Below are positions 51,046 to 59,418 of a DNA stretch of 64,000 nt, piece after piece; the stretch's first letter is position 1, and the number at the start of each line of letters is the position of its first letter. Below the pieces are notes generated by a model. The model searched no databases. It was given only the letters and a program-made list of their open reading frames with translations, and was not told the DNA's origin. The stretch is from Arthrobacter sp. Soc17.1.1.1. GTDB lineage: Bacteria > Actinomycetota > Actinomycetes > Actinomycetales > Micrococcaceae. The position numbers and the translations under genes were made by a program. The stretch spans positions 558,001 to 622,000 of the forward strand of contig NZ_JBAJII010000001.1 in the NCBI RefSeq assembly GCF_036867195.1. Reading direction: 5' to 3'.

Positions 51046-52053
51046 ATGGAAGCTGTGGAAGAACTGCGCGTCACCGGAGGCGGGCACGTGGGCCCGATCG
51101 ACTCCTCCCGCATCCCCCGCTACGCAGGGGCGGCCACCTTCGCGCGCCTGCCGCGCCTCGACCAGGTGGACCGGGCCGACGTCGCCGTCGTCGGTGTCCC
51201 CTTCGACTCCGGCGTCTCCTACCGGCCCGGCGCCCGGTTCGGCGGCAACCACATCCGCGAGGCCTCGCGCCTCCTCCGGCCGTACAACCCGGCCCTCGAC
51301 GTCTCGCCCTTCGAGCGCGTGCAGGTGGCCGACGCCGGTGACATGGCGGTCAACCCCTTCAACATCCACGAGGCCATCGAGACGGTGCAGCAGAACGCGC
51401 TGGACCTGACCGCCGACGGCGCGCGCCTGGTCACCCTCGGCGGCGACCACACCATCGCGCTGCCCCTCCTGCGGGCGGCGGCCGAACGGGCGGGCTCGCC
51501 CGTGGCCATGCTGCACTTCGACGCCCACCTGGACACCTGGGACACCTACTTCGGCGCCGAGTACACGCACGGCACGCCCTTCCGCCGCGCGGTGGAGGAG
51601 GGGATCCTCGACACCGAGGCCATCTCCCACGTCGGCACGCGCGGCCCGCTCTACGGCGTGCGGGACCTCGAGGACGACCGCCGCTTCGGCTTCGGCATCG
51701 TGACGTCCTCGGACGTCTACCGCCAGGGCGTCGACGAGGTGGTCGACAAGCTCCGCACGCGTATCGGCAACCGGCCGCTCTACGTCTCGGTGGACATCGA
51801 CGTCCTCGACCCCGCACACGCGCCCGGCACCGGCACGCCCGAGGCCGGCGGCATCACGAGCCGCGAACTGCTCGAGATCCTCCGCGGGCTCCGCGGCCTG
51901 AACCTCTTCGGCGCCGACGTCGTCGAGGTGGCGCCCGCCTACGACCACGCCGAGATGACCGGCGTGGCGGCCTCCCACGTCGCCTACGATCTCGTGACGC
52001 TGATGGCCGACACCCTCACGCCCGCACCCGCTCCGATGACCGAGGACCACTGA
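51046..52053 (+). CDS. Agmatinase-family ureohydrolase (agmatinase or guanidinobutyrase)
   Basis: The 335-residue enzyme carries all manganese-binding motifs of the arginase/agmatinase fold: GGDHTIALP near 139, [13 protein letters not shown] near 164 and [19 protein letters not shown] near 247. It hydrolyses a guanidino group to urea and an amine. Next to an AruI-like TPP enzyme, guanidinobutyrate is at least as likely a substrate as agmatine. ATG at 51046 has GAGGAG upstream; an ATG at 51001 would give an almost leaderless message from the predicted promoter. The stop shares one base with the next start (TGATG). Confidence 0.9.
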   Translation: MEAVEELRVTGGGHVGPIDSSRIPRYAGAATFARLPRLDQVDRADVAVVGVPFDSGVSYRPGARFGGNHIREASRLLRPYNPALDVSPFERVQVADAGDMAVNPFNIHEAIETVQQNALDLTADGARLVTLGGDHTIALPLLRAAAERAGSPVAMLHFDAHLDTWDTYFGAEYTHGTPFRRAVEEGILDTEAISHVGTRGPLYGVRDLEDDRRFGFGIVTSSDVYRQGVDEVVDKLRTRIGNRPLYVSVDIDVLDPAHAPGTGTPEAGGITSRELLEILRGLRGLNLFGADVVEVAPAYDHAEMTGVAASHVAYDLVTLMADTLTPAPAPMTEDH

Positions 52054-53744
52054 TGGAGATCACCGACGGCGCCGCATCCGCGCCCCCCGCCCCCGTCACC
52101 GGCCAGCGCAACGGCGGCGACCTCGTGGTCGAGACGCTCTCGGCCCTCGGCGCGACGACGGTCTTCGGCATCCCCGGGCAGCACGCACTCGGCCTGTTCG
52201 ATGCGCTGTCCCGCTCCGACCTGCGCTTCGTCTCCTCGCGCGTGGAGAACAACTCCGCGTTCGCCGCCGACGGCTTCTCGCGCGCGACCGGCGACGTCGG
52301 CGTCCTGTTCCTCTCCACGGGTCCGGGCGCACTGACCTCCCTCGCCGGCCTGCAGGAGGCCTACGCGACGGGTGTCCCCATGGTGGTCGTCGCGAGCCAG
52401 ATCCCCCTCGAGGGCCTCGGTGCGCGCCGCAAGGGCATGCTGCACCAGCTCGACGACCAGAAGGCCTCGGCCGCGAACGTCACCAAGAGCCAGCGGCTCA
52501 TCCAGCACGCCTCGGGCATCCCGTCGGCCATCCAGGACGCCTGGACCGAGGCCGTGTCCTCACCCCAGGGGCCCGTGTGGATCGAGGTGCCGCAGAACGT
52601 GCTGCTGGATCCCGTGATGGTGCCCGAGGTCGAGGACGCACTCGCCGAGCCCTTCGACAACCCGCCGCGGATCGAGCTCACCCGCGAGGCCGTGGCCTGG
52701 CTCCGCGACTCGAAGCGCCCGGCGATCGTCGCCGGCGGCGGCGCGCGGCGCGGCAGGGCCGAGAAGTGGCTGCTCTCGATCGCCGAGAAGCTCGGCGCGC
52801 CGGTGGTCTGCTCGCCGGGCGGCAACGGCGCCTTCCCCTGGACCCACGAGCTGTCGCTGCAGTCGTGGGTGGAGGACCGTCACGTCACCGAGGTGCTCGA
52901 GGACGCCGACGTGCTGCTCGTGGTCGGCTCGTCCCTGGGCGAGGTGACGTCCAACTACTTCACCCTCGAACCGCGCGGCCGCATCATCCAGATCGACGCC
53001 GAACCGCGGGTCCTCGAGTCCAACCGGCCCGCGCTGGGGATCCGCGCCGACGCCGGCCAGGCCCTCGCGGCCCTCGACGAGGCCCTCGAGCCGCTCGACC
53101 GGGACCGCGAGCCCGGCTACGACGCCGCCGCCCTCGTCGCCACGACCTTGGCACGCGTGGGTGCGCGGCTCGACGCGCAGGACCTCGCCAAGGAGCGCGC
53201 GTTCATGCAGGACATCCGCGACGCCGTCCCGGCGGATATGCAGACGTTCTGGGACATGACCATCTCCGCCTACTGGGCCTGGAGCTGCTGGGACGCGCGC
53301 GAGGGCCAGTTCCACTCCGCGCAGGGCGCCGGGGGCCTCGGCTTCGGCTTCCCCGGTGCTATCGGTGGCTCGATCGGCCTCGAGTCGCGCGGACTGCCCG
53401 CACGGGTGCTCGCCGTCTCGGGTGACGGTTCCGCGATGTACTCCATCGCCGAGCTCGCCACGGCCCGCCAGCACGACATCCCCGTCACCTGGCTGATCAT
53501 CGACGACGGCGGCTACGGCATCCTCCGCGAGTACATGGAGGGCGCGTTCGGCAAGGCGACGGCGACCGAGCTGGCCCGGCCCGACTTCGTGGCCCTCGCC
53601 GAATCCTTCGGTGTCCCGGCGCGCCGGGTGGCCCCCGAGGACGTCGGCGCCGCCCTGCGCGAGAGCCTCGCCGCGGACGGCCCCAACGTCGTCGTCGTGG
53701 AGACGCTCCTGCGGCTCTTCGCGCCCACGCACCTGGATTCCTAG
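52053..53744 (+). CDS. Thiamine pyrophosphate-dependent enzyme, AruI (2-ketoarginine decarboxylase)-like
   Basis: The 563-residue protein has the three domains of the acetolactate synthase/2-oxoacid decarboxylase family: N-terminal PYR domain with VVETLSALGATTVFGIPGQH and conserved Glu in SRVENNSAFAADGF (near residue 68), a central domain near 200-330, and the C-terminal TPP domain with GDGSAMYSIAEL and DDGGYGIL. The motif ends DDGG where most members have NN. Coupled to a ureohydrolase, the best pathway match is arginine transaminase breakdown (2-ketoarginine to 4-guanidinobutyraldehyde). Acetolactate synthase is less likely because no small subunit is present. Confidence 0.8.
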   Translation: MEITDGAASAPPAPVTGQRNGGDLVVETLSALGATTVFGIPGQHALGLFDALSRSDLRFVSSRVENNSAFAADGFSRATGDVGVLFLSTGPGALTSLAGLQEAYATGVPMVVVASQIPLEGLGARRKGMLHQLDDQKASAANVTKSQRLIQHASGIPSAIQDAWTEAVSSPQGPVWIEVPQNVLLDPVMVPEVEDALAEPFDNPPRIELTREAVAWLRDSKRPAIVAGGGARRGRAEKWLLSIAEKLGAPVVCSPGGNGAFPWTHELSLQSWVEDRHVTEVLEDADVLLVVGSSLGEVTSNYFTLEPRGRIIQIDAEPRVLESNRPALGIRADAGQALAALDEALEPLDRDREPGYDAAALVATTLARVGARLDAQDLAKERAFMQDIRDAVPADMQTFWDMTISAYWAWSCWDAREGQFHSAQGAGGLGFGFPGAIGGSIGLESRGLPARVLAVSGDGSAMYSIAELATARQHDIPVTWLIIDDGGYGILREYMEGAFGKATATELARPDFVALAESFGVPARRVAPEDVGAALRESLAADGPNVVVVETLLRLFAPTHLDS

Positions 53745-53807
53745 GGTTTCCTTTTCCTCCACGGGATGACAGGGTCGGAAGCACCACTGCCTCGAGGAGG
53801 GAACGCA

Positions 53808-54011
53808 ATGTCATTCAGCAAGGGCGACAAGGTCACCTGGAACACGTCGCAGGGCACCACGGAGGGGAAGGTCGTGGAGAAGCACGACAAGGAGTTCACC
53901 TTCGACGACCAGACGTTCAAGGCGTCCAAGGACGAGCCCTACTACACGGTGGAGAGCGCGAAGTCGGGCAAGCAGGCGGCGCACAAGGAGAGCGCGCTGT
54001 CCAGGAAGTAG
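53808..54011 (+). CDS. DUF2945 (hypervirulence-associated TUDOR-like) small protein
   Basis: From ATG 53808, after GAGGAGGGAACGCA, the 67-residue protein begins MSFSKGDKVTWNTSQGTTEGKV and continues with a second strand pair and a charged tail (KQAAHKESALSRK). KGDKV-W-T-GT-GKV is the DUF2945 pattern, a small SH3/Tudor-like barrel often found among stress genes. An upstream in-frame ATG lacks a ribosome site. It converges with a DUF3140 gene, another small stress-type family, with a terminator between. Confidence 0.87.
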   Translation: MSFSKGDKVTWNTSQGTTEGKVVEKHDKEFTFDDQTFKASKDEPYYTVESAKSGKQAAHKESALSRK

Positions 54012-54022
54012 CCCGGGAGGAC

Positions 54023-54058
54023 ACACAGGGCGCCCCGCACCGGCGGGGCGCCCTGTGT
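54023..54058. terminator. Perfect 16-bp hairpin between convergent small genes
   Basis: ACACAGGGCGCCCCGC (54023-54038) pairs with its exact complement at 54043-54058, loop ACCG. It lies 12 nt after the DUF2945 stop and 18 nt from the DUF3140 stop, so it can end both transcripts. Confidence 0.88.
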
Positions 54059-54075
54059 CGTCTCCTGCGGCTCCG

Positions 54076-54420
54076 CTACTTCAGGGGATCGTGGCCCCAG
54101 TTCATCAGCGAGTAGCGCCACTTCGAGGACCCGATGTCCTCCTTGGTCGGCCGCTGGGCGAGATGCCGGTGCACGTACCCCACCACCTTGTGCATGTGCC
54201 TGACGTCGTCGTCCTTCAGGTCGTCGCGCCTCGTGCCGAGGATCTCCACGATGCGGCGACCCGATTCATGGCCCACGGACTCGTCCGACCCCGACTCCTT
54301 CTGTCCCACCGCCTGTGACTCCTCGGTGTCAAGCCATTTCTTCAGTTCGGAGGCGCTCATGTTGACGGCGTCCTTCCACTGGGGCCATACCTCGTCGAGA
54401 TCGTTCGTATCCTCGGCCAT
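54076..54420 (-). CDS. DUF3140 family protein
   Basis: The 114-residue protein matches DUF3140: VWPQWKDAVNMSASELKKWLDTEES near the start, GHESGRRIVEILGTRRDDL in the middle and HMHKVVGYVHRHLAQRP towards the end, closing with SLMNWGHDP. Members are small, charged and often predicted to bind DNA or act in stress. The ATG at 54420 follows AGGTCCGGGACGG. It is divergent from the four-helix membrane protein and convergent with DUF2945. Function is not established. Confidence 0.85.
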   Translation of the reverse strand: MAEDTNDLDEVWPQWKDAVNMSASELKKWLDTEESQAVGQKESGSDESVGHESGRRIVEILGTRRDDLKDDDVRHMHKVVGYVHRHLAQRPTKEDIGSSKWRYSLMNWGHDPLK

Positions 54421-54555
54421 CCGTCCCGGACCTTTCGTAGCAGTTCCGCGGACGGGATCCCATCCGCACACCATCTGAAGCTGGCAATAGCTTAATCCTA
54501 AGCAGGCTGATAAATGTAGAGGGGTAGGTGGAACCACGTCTAAGGAGCTCACATC

Positions 54556-55095
54556 ATGGCAGGAAACCTTTTGGCACGATCGGCCCACGACCTCGGCGCT
54601 GCAGCGTGGTTCGGCGGTACCCTGATGGGCGCGGTCGGACTCAACGGTGCAACCGGCAAGGCGAAGGACCCCAAGGAGCGCACGCGCCTGTCCGCGCTCG
54701 GCTGGGCCAAGTGGACCCCGGTCCAGATCGCGGCGTTCGCCGTCCACGCCATCGGCGGCATCGGGCTGATCATCGGCAACAAGGGCCGTGTCGCGGCCCA
54801 GGACTCGGTCGGTTCGAACACCGTCTGGAAGTCCGTCGTCACGGTCGCGGGCATGGCGCTCTCGCTGTACTCCGGCATTCTCGGCAAGAAGGTCGGCGAG
54901 CTCGCTGAGCAGGGTGGAGAGGGCGCAACCGAGCCCCGCCCCGGTGCCAGCGACGAACTGGCCAAGGCACAGTCGCAGCTCAAGGCCACCCAGTGGCTCC
55001 TGCCCCTCATCAGCGGCATCGTCGTGGTGATGGGATCCAAGCAGGGCGAGATGCAGCGTCCCGAGAACGTCAAGAAGGGCCTGCTCAGGAAGTAG
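54556..55095 (+). CDS. Membrane protein with four hydrophobic segments, unknown function
   Basis: The 179-residue protein has hydrophobic stretches around LGAAAWFGGTLMGAVGL, IAAFAVHAIGGIGLIIGN, SVVTVAGMALSLYSGILG and WLLPLISGIVVVMG. The conserved-looking start MAGNLLARSAHDLGAAAWFGG and the segment WAKWTPVQIAAF are shared, as far as I recall, by actinobacterial proteins of unknown role. It follows CTAAGGAG. Its neighbours (DUF3140, DUF2945) are stress-type genes, so it may belong to a stress set. No catalytic residues are visible. Confidence 0.75.
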   Translation: MAGNLLARSAHDLGAAAWFGGTLMGAVGLNGATGKAKDPKERTRLSALGWAKWTPVQIAAFAVHAIGGIGLIIGNKGRVAAQDSVGSNTVWKSVVTVAGMALSLYSGILGKKVGELAEQGGEGATEPRPGASDELAKAQSQLKATQWLLPLISGIVVVMGSKQGEMQRPENVKKGLLRK

Positions 55096-55140
55096 ACCCT
55101 CCGGCCCTCGCGGGTCTCGAGCGACCCCCGCTGCGTCCGT

Positions 55141-55170
55141 GCCGGCCGACACCCGAGAGTGTCGGCCGGC
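55141..55170 (+). terminator. 12-bp hairpin terminator
   Basis: GCCGGCCGACAC (55141-55152) pairs exactly with GTGTCGGCCGGC (55159-55170), loop CCGAGA. It lies 45 nt after the membrane-protein stop and 53 nt before the end of the convergent monooxygenase gene, so it may serve both. Confidence 0.78.
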
Positions 55171-55223
55171 ACCGGTCCGCGGGGGTTCTGCCGTTAAAAC
55201 GAAGGTTCTCCCGTCGAGGCGGC

Positions 55224-56360
55224 TCACTGCATGGTGAAGGCCCGGGCCACGCCCCCGTGCACGGCGTCGTTCCGGATGAGCGCGCCCAGCACGGCGTTGC
55301 GCGGGCGCATGAGCGGCGCCGGCAGGGGGCGTCCGAGGGCCATGTTGAGGTGCGCCTTCCGCCGGGCGAGCGCCGCCTGCGCCCGGCGCTCCCTCTCGTA
55401 GGAGGCCAGCCGTGCGGCGACGTCGTCGCCGTCCCGCAGCGATGCCGTGATGATGGGGACGAGCCGGACGGCATCGAGCCAGCCCAGGTTCATGCCCTGC
55501 CCGCCGATCGGGGACACCTCGTGCGCTGCATCGCCCACCAGGACGGTGCGGCCGGCGACGAACCGTTCGGCCAGGCGTGACTGGACCTCGAACGCACTCA
55601 GCATGGAGTTGGTGCCGGGATCGACGTCGACGCCCGTCCGGTCCCGGATGAGCCGGGTCAGGTCCTCCGCCGTCGGCCGGTCCATGAGGCAGCCGACGCG
55701 CACCACCCATCGTCGGATGCCGCCGGGCAGGGGGAAGGACTCGACGATGCCGCCGGTCTCGAGGTAGAGGACGGCGTCGTCGCCGTCGTCGGTGGAGTCC
55801 TGGAAGTCGCCCATGACGTAGCAGTCCGGATAGCGGCGCAGGGGAGCGCGGATGCCCGCGTCGTCGCGGACGGAGCTGCGGGCACCGTCGGCGGCGACGA
55901 GGAGCCTCGCCTCGAGCGCGGCATCCCCGCCGGGCGTCCTGGTCACCGCGAGCACATGGTCGCCGTCGTCGTGCGTGGAGAGCACCGAGACGCCCCGCCG
56001 CACCGTGCCGGGGAACCGCTCCTGGAGCCGGCGCTCGAGGATCTCCTCGGTGACCGCCTGCGGCACGGCCAGGACGTACTTCTCACCGCCGGGCAGGGTG
56101 GAGAAGGACACCGTGCCCACGTGGCGTCCGGCGCTGCGCGCCACGCCGTCGCGGATGAGCACGCCGCGGGAGCGGAGCTCGTCGGCGATCCCCCCGGCCT
56201 CGAGCGCGCGCAGGGCGGGCGGGTGGATGCCGATGGCCCGCGAGTGGTCGCTGCGCGCGGTGCGGCGCTCCAGCACGATCGCGTCGAGGCCCGCCTGTCG
56301 CAGGAGCAGCGCCGTGTACAGCCCGACGGGCCCGCCGCCGACGACGATCACGTCATGCAT
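55224..56360 (-). CDS. FAD-dependent monooxygenase of the type III PKS operon
   Basis: The 378-residue flavoprotein has the FAD-binding GGGPVGLYTALLLRQAGL (near residue 8), the second motif LLVAADGARSSVRDDAG (near 155) and the third GRTVLVGDAAHEVSPIGGQGMNLGWLDA (near 270), the group A aromatic hydroxylase layout. It overlaps the methyltransferase gene by 8 nt and is the last gene of the operon. In the srsABC phenolic-lipid operon of Streptomyces a similar flavoprotein hydroxylates the alkylresorcinol ring; the same role is inferred here. Confidence 0.85.
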   Translation of the reverse strand: MHDVIVVGGGPVGLYTALLLRQAGLDAIVLERRTARSDHSRAIGIHPPALRALEAGGIADELRSRGVLIRDGVARSAGRHVGTVSFSTLPGGEKYVLAVPQAVTEEILERRLQERFPGTVRRGVSVLSTHDDGDHVLAVTRTPGGDAALEARLLVAADGARSSVRDDAGIRAPLRRYPDCYVMGDFQDSTDDGDDAVLYLETGGIVESFPLPGGIRRWVVRVGCLMDRPTAEDLTRLIRDRTGVDVDPGTNSMLSAFEVQSRLAERFVAGRTVLVGDAAHEVSPIGGQGMNLGWLDAVRLVPIITASLRDGDDVAARLASYERERRAQAALARRKAHLNMALGRPLPAPLMRPRNAVLGALIRNDAVHGGVARAFTMQ

Positions 56361-57084
56361 GGCCGGAGCCCCCGTGCCCGTCCCGGCGATCGAGCACCAG
56401 GTGGTTGATGAACGGCATCGCCGTGCGTACCTGCCAGCCCGGCCGGTCGGCGACCGCGGCCCTCAGCTCGGCCGGGGTGTAGCTGCGGCGGATGGAGGTC
56501 AGGCCGTCGCGGCGGATGTAGGACCCGGGCAGCGGCAGTGTGCCCACCGAGAACAGGCCGTACCCGACGGGATGGCGTGCGATGTCGCTGTGCACGGCGA
56601 TGCGCCGGGTCAGCCGGTCCGAGTCGTCGAGCAGGGCGGTGAACGCGGCGCGGTCCAGGTGGTGCAGCACATGGTTGGAGACGACGGCGTCGAACACCTC
56701 GCCCTGCGCCACGAGCTCCGAACTCAGGGCGCGGCGGAACGACAGCCCGGGGAGGGAGGGCCGTGAGACCGCGTAGTCGTGGGCCCGCTCGTCGGGATCG
56801 ATCGCCGTCACCTCGAGGGTCAGGCCGTCGAGCCGCGCCCAGCGGGTCAGAGCGCGCGGCACGTCGCCGCCGCCCGAGCCGATGTCCAGCAGGGTGTTGG
56901 TGCGGTCCGGCGAGAACGCGGGCCGCAGCAGGCTCGTGTAGGTGCGGCGCAGCCCGGACACCGCGGCGTTGACGATGCCGAACTGCGCATAGGTGCGTGT
57001 CAGCCGCTCGGGATCGCAGTCGGGCCGGTCCATCTCCTCGATGGCCTCCAGGTCCCGTACGGCGAGGAACCCCCGTCGGCTCAT
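56353..57084 (-). CDS. SAM-dependent class I methyltransferase of the type III PKS operon
   Basis: The 243-residue protein has the SAM-binding motif TLLDIGSGGGDVPRAL near residue 63, an acidic end of strand 2 in VTAIDPDERAHDYA, and VFDAVVSNHVLHHLDR near 140. It probably methylates the polyketide product or the flavoprotein product. The methyltransferase in the Streptomyces srs operon is of a different (membrane) type, so this is an analogous rather than homologous step. It overlaps the synthase by 4 nt and the monooxygenase by 8 nt. Confidence 0.87.
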   Translation of the reverse strand: MSRRGFLAVRDLEAIEEMDRPDCDPERLTRTYAQFGIVNAAVSGLRRTYTSLLRPAFSPDRTNTLLDIGSGGGDVPRALTRWARLDGLTLEVTAIDPDERAHDYAVSRPSLPGLSFRRALSSELVAQGEVFDAVVSNHVLHHLDRAAFTALLDDSDRLTRRIAVHSDIARHPVGYGLFSVGTLPLPGSYIRRDGLTSIRRSYTPAELRAAVADRPGWQVRTAMPFINHLVLDRRDGHGGSGHA

Positions 57085-58310
57085 GCGCCCGCTTCGGTGA
57101 GGATGGGTTCGAGGTCCGCGGGGACGGCGTCGCCGACCTCGACGGCTGACCCGGGCGCGGCGGCCCGGGCACCGGCGGGGATCGCACCGATCCGGGTGAA
57201 GAGGGCGGTCTCGACCGTGAGCCCGGGGCCGAAGGCCATCGAGCAGATGCGGTCGTTCCCCGGGGAGGCCGGCTGGTCGAGGATGTTCTTGAGCACGAAC
57301 ATGACCGTCGCGCTGCTCATGTTCCCGTAGTCGCGCAGCGTCTCGCGCGCGGGCACGAGCTGCTGCTCCGTCAGCCCGAGCTTGGCCTCGACCTTGTCCA
57401 GGATGCTGCGGCCGCCCGGGTGGATGGCCCAGTGCTCGATCTCGGAGTAGGCGAGGCCCTGCAGGGAGGCATCCCGCGCCAGCAGCGGTTCGAGCGCCCC
57501 GACGATGTGGTCGTCGATGATGTGGGGTACATACGTGCCGAGGACCATCTCGAAGCCCTCGTCGCCGATGTTCCAGGCCATGGCCTCCTCACCCACGGGC
57601 GTCAGCACCGTCTCGAAGTGGTCGAGGCTGAGCGCGGGAGCGGTCAGGGGGATCTCCCGCGCGGAGACCACGGCCGCGGCGGCGCCGTCGGCGAACAGCG
57701 ACGACCCCACGATGGTGTCGGGGTTGTTGGAGGAGCGCACGTGCAGCGAGCACAGCTCGGCGGCGATCACGAGGACGACGGCGTCCGGATCGGCATCGCA
57801 GAACGCCTTCGCCGAGCGGAGCGCCGGGAAGGCGGCGTAGCAGCCCATGAAGCCGAGGTGGTAGCGCTGCACCGAGGGATCGAGCCCCAGGGCGCGCACC
57901 ACCTTGTAGTCGGGGCCGGGAGCGAAGAACCCCGTGCAGGACGCCGTGACGACGTGCGTGATGTCCGACGCCTCGATGCCCGGCGCCGCGGCCAGCGCCT
58001 TCCGGGCGGCCTCGACGAAGAGCTTGGTGCCCTCCTCCGCATACACCTCGTTGCGGACCTTGGTGCTGGGGGACAGGATCCGCAGCTCCTTCCGGTCGAA
58101 GAAGAGGGGTTCGTCGAAGGACCGGTCGAGCGTCAGTTCGTCGAGGACCGTGTAGCGGGTCTCGATGCCGGAGGAGTCGAAGGCCGCTCCGACGAGGCGC
58201 TGGCCGAGCCGGGTGAGACCGGGCTGGGCCGCGAACACGTCGCGGACCTGGGGCTGCACCATGACTGTCGCGGGCACGGCTGTCTCGAGGGACCTCAGGA
58301 TCACTGTCAT
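57081..58310 (-). CDS. Type III polyketide synthase
   Basis: The 409-residue chalcone-synthase-like enzyme keeps the complete triad: Cys125 in VTASCTGFFAPG, His297 in HWAIHPGGRS and Asn330 in YGNMSSATVMF. FMGCYAAFPALRSAK and the C-terminal MAFGPGLTVE are also typical. It condenses malonyl-CoA units on an acyl starter, giving alkylresorcinols, pyrones or naphthols. With methyltransferase and FAD monooxygenase genes overlapping downstream, a modified phenolic lipid or quinone is the most likely product. It is the first gene of the operon and divergent from an SDR gene with a 91-bp gap. Confidence 0.93.
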   Translation of the reverse strand: MTVILRSLETAVPATVMVQPQVRDVFAAQPGLTRLGQRLVGAAFDSSGIETRYTVLDELTLDRSFDEPLFFDRKELRILSPSTKVRNEVYAEEGTKLFVEAARKALAAAPGIEASDITHVVTASCTGFFAPGPDYKVVRALGLDPSVQRYHLGFMGCYAAFPALRSAKAFCDADPDAVVLVIAAELCSLHVRSSNNPDTIVGSSLFADGAAAAVVSAREIPLTAPALSLDHFETVLTPVGEEAMAWNIGDEGFEMVLGTYVPHIIDDHIVGALEPLLARDASLQGLAYSEIEHWAIHPGGRSILDKVEAKLGLTEQQLVPARETLRDYGNMSSATVMFVLKNILDQPASPGNDRICSMAFGPGLTVETALFTRIGAIPAGARAAAPGSAVEVGDAVPADLEPILTEAGA

Positions 58311-58401
58311 AGATCCATTACTAGAGGACTAACGCGCCAAACACAATGACAGTAGGCTTAGTGTTCACGCAGCATACGGCACGTCCGACGGCAGGAGCAC
58401 C

Positions 58402-59301
58402 ATGGGTAACGACCCCTCAGGCACCCTCGACCAGGAGGATCCGCGCGGTCCCGACGTCGACGCCTCCACCGAACTGCAGGAGTACCCGGGCTTCACCGAG
58501 CGCATGGATCCGCGGCCGGATCACGGCGAGGACAGCTACACGGGCCACGGACGGCTGGCCGGACGGCGCGCCTTCATCACGGGCGGCGATTCGGGGATCG
58601 GCAGGGCCGTGGCGCTCGCCTTCGCCCGTGAGGGGGCCGACGTCGCCATCGGGTACCTGCCGGAGGAGGAGGAGGACGGCGCCAGTTGCCTCGAACTCAT
58701 CCGCGCCGAGGGCCGCACCGCGCTCGCCGTCCCCGGCGACCTGCGGGAGGAGGACTACGCGCCCTCGGCCATCCGGCAGGTGCTCGACGGACTCGGCGGG
58801 CTGGACATCCTCGTGAACAACGCGGGGTTCCACATCGCGCAGCCGAACGGGCTGCCGGACATCGACGCCGGCCAGCTGCGCCGGACGTTCGAGACGAACG
58901 TGTACGGCACCATCTGGCTCACGCAGGCGGCTCTGCCCCACCTGGAGGAGGGCGCCTCCATCATCAACACCACCTCGGTCCAGGGCTACCACCCGTCCAC
59001 GAGCCTCATGGACTACGCGGCCACGAAGGCCGCACTCAACAACCTGACGTTCAGCCTCGCCGGACTGCTCGGCGAGCGCGGTATCCGGGTGAACGCCGTC
59101 GCGCCGGGACCCGTCTGGACGCCCCTGCAGCCAGCCACCACCACGAGCGAGAAGCTGGAGTCCTTCGGTGAGGGCACGCCGCTCGGCCGGATGGGGCAGC
59201 CGGCGGAACTGGCGGGGGCGTACGTCTTCCTCGCCTCGAACGACGCCCGCTACGTCTCCGGCGAGGTGCTGGGCGTGACCGGTGGCAAGCCCCTCGCCTG
59301 A
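58402..59301 (+). CDS. SDR-family oxidoreductase (YhxC/YdaD-like, general stress type)
   Basis: The 299-residue protein has an N-terminal polar extension of about 45 residues (DPSGTLDQEDPRGPDVDAS, PGFTERMDPRPDHGEDSY), then a classical SDR fold: cofactor loop GGDSGIGRAVALAFAREGADVAI near 62, LVNNAGFH near 140, catalytic Ser-Tyr-Lys in INTTSVQGY and DYAATKAALNN, and PGPVWTPLQ. The extension with MDPRPDHGE is typical of stress-linked SDRs of bacilli and actinobacteria. Substrate unknown. It is divergent from the polyketide synthase. Confidence 0.88.
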   Translation: MGNDPSGTLDQEDPRGPDVDASTELQEYPGFTERMDPRPDHGEDSYTGHGRLAGRRAFITGGDSGIGRAVALAFAREGADVAIGYLPEEEEDGASCLELIRAEGRTALAVPGDLREEDYAPSAIRQVLDGLGGLDILVNNAGFHIAQPNGLPDIDAGQLRRTFETNVYGTIWLTQAALPHLEEGASIINTTSVQGYHPSTSLMDYAATKAALNNLTFSLAGLLGERGIRVNAVAPGPVWTPLQPATTTSEKLESFGEGTPLGRMGQPAELAGAYVFLASNDARYVSGEVLGVTGGKPLA

Positions 59302-59418
59302 CCGGGCACCCGGGTGCGCCGGGACCCGGACCAAGCCGGGCGGCGCCGTGCGACGAATCACGTCCACCAGCGCCGAAGGTTCGCCGTCCGGCGGCCGGCT
59401 GACACGGACAGGCTGATC

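Noticed and set aside
51046..53744. Clavam-type pair (proclavaminate amidinohydrolase and carboxyethylarginine synthase)
   Set aside because: The two families match, but no beta-lactam synthetase or clavaminate synthase gene is nearby, and transporters plus a PuuR-like regulator fit catabolism better.
52053..53744. Acetolactate synthase large subunit
   Set aside because: No small regulatory subunit or ilvC follows, and the gene is coupled to a ureohydrolase.
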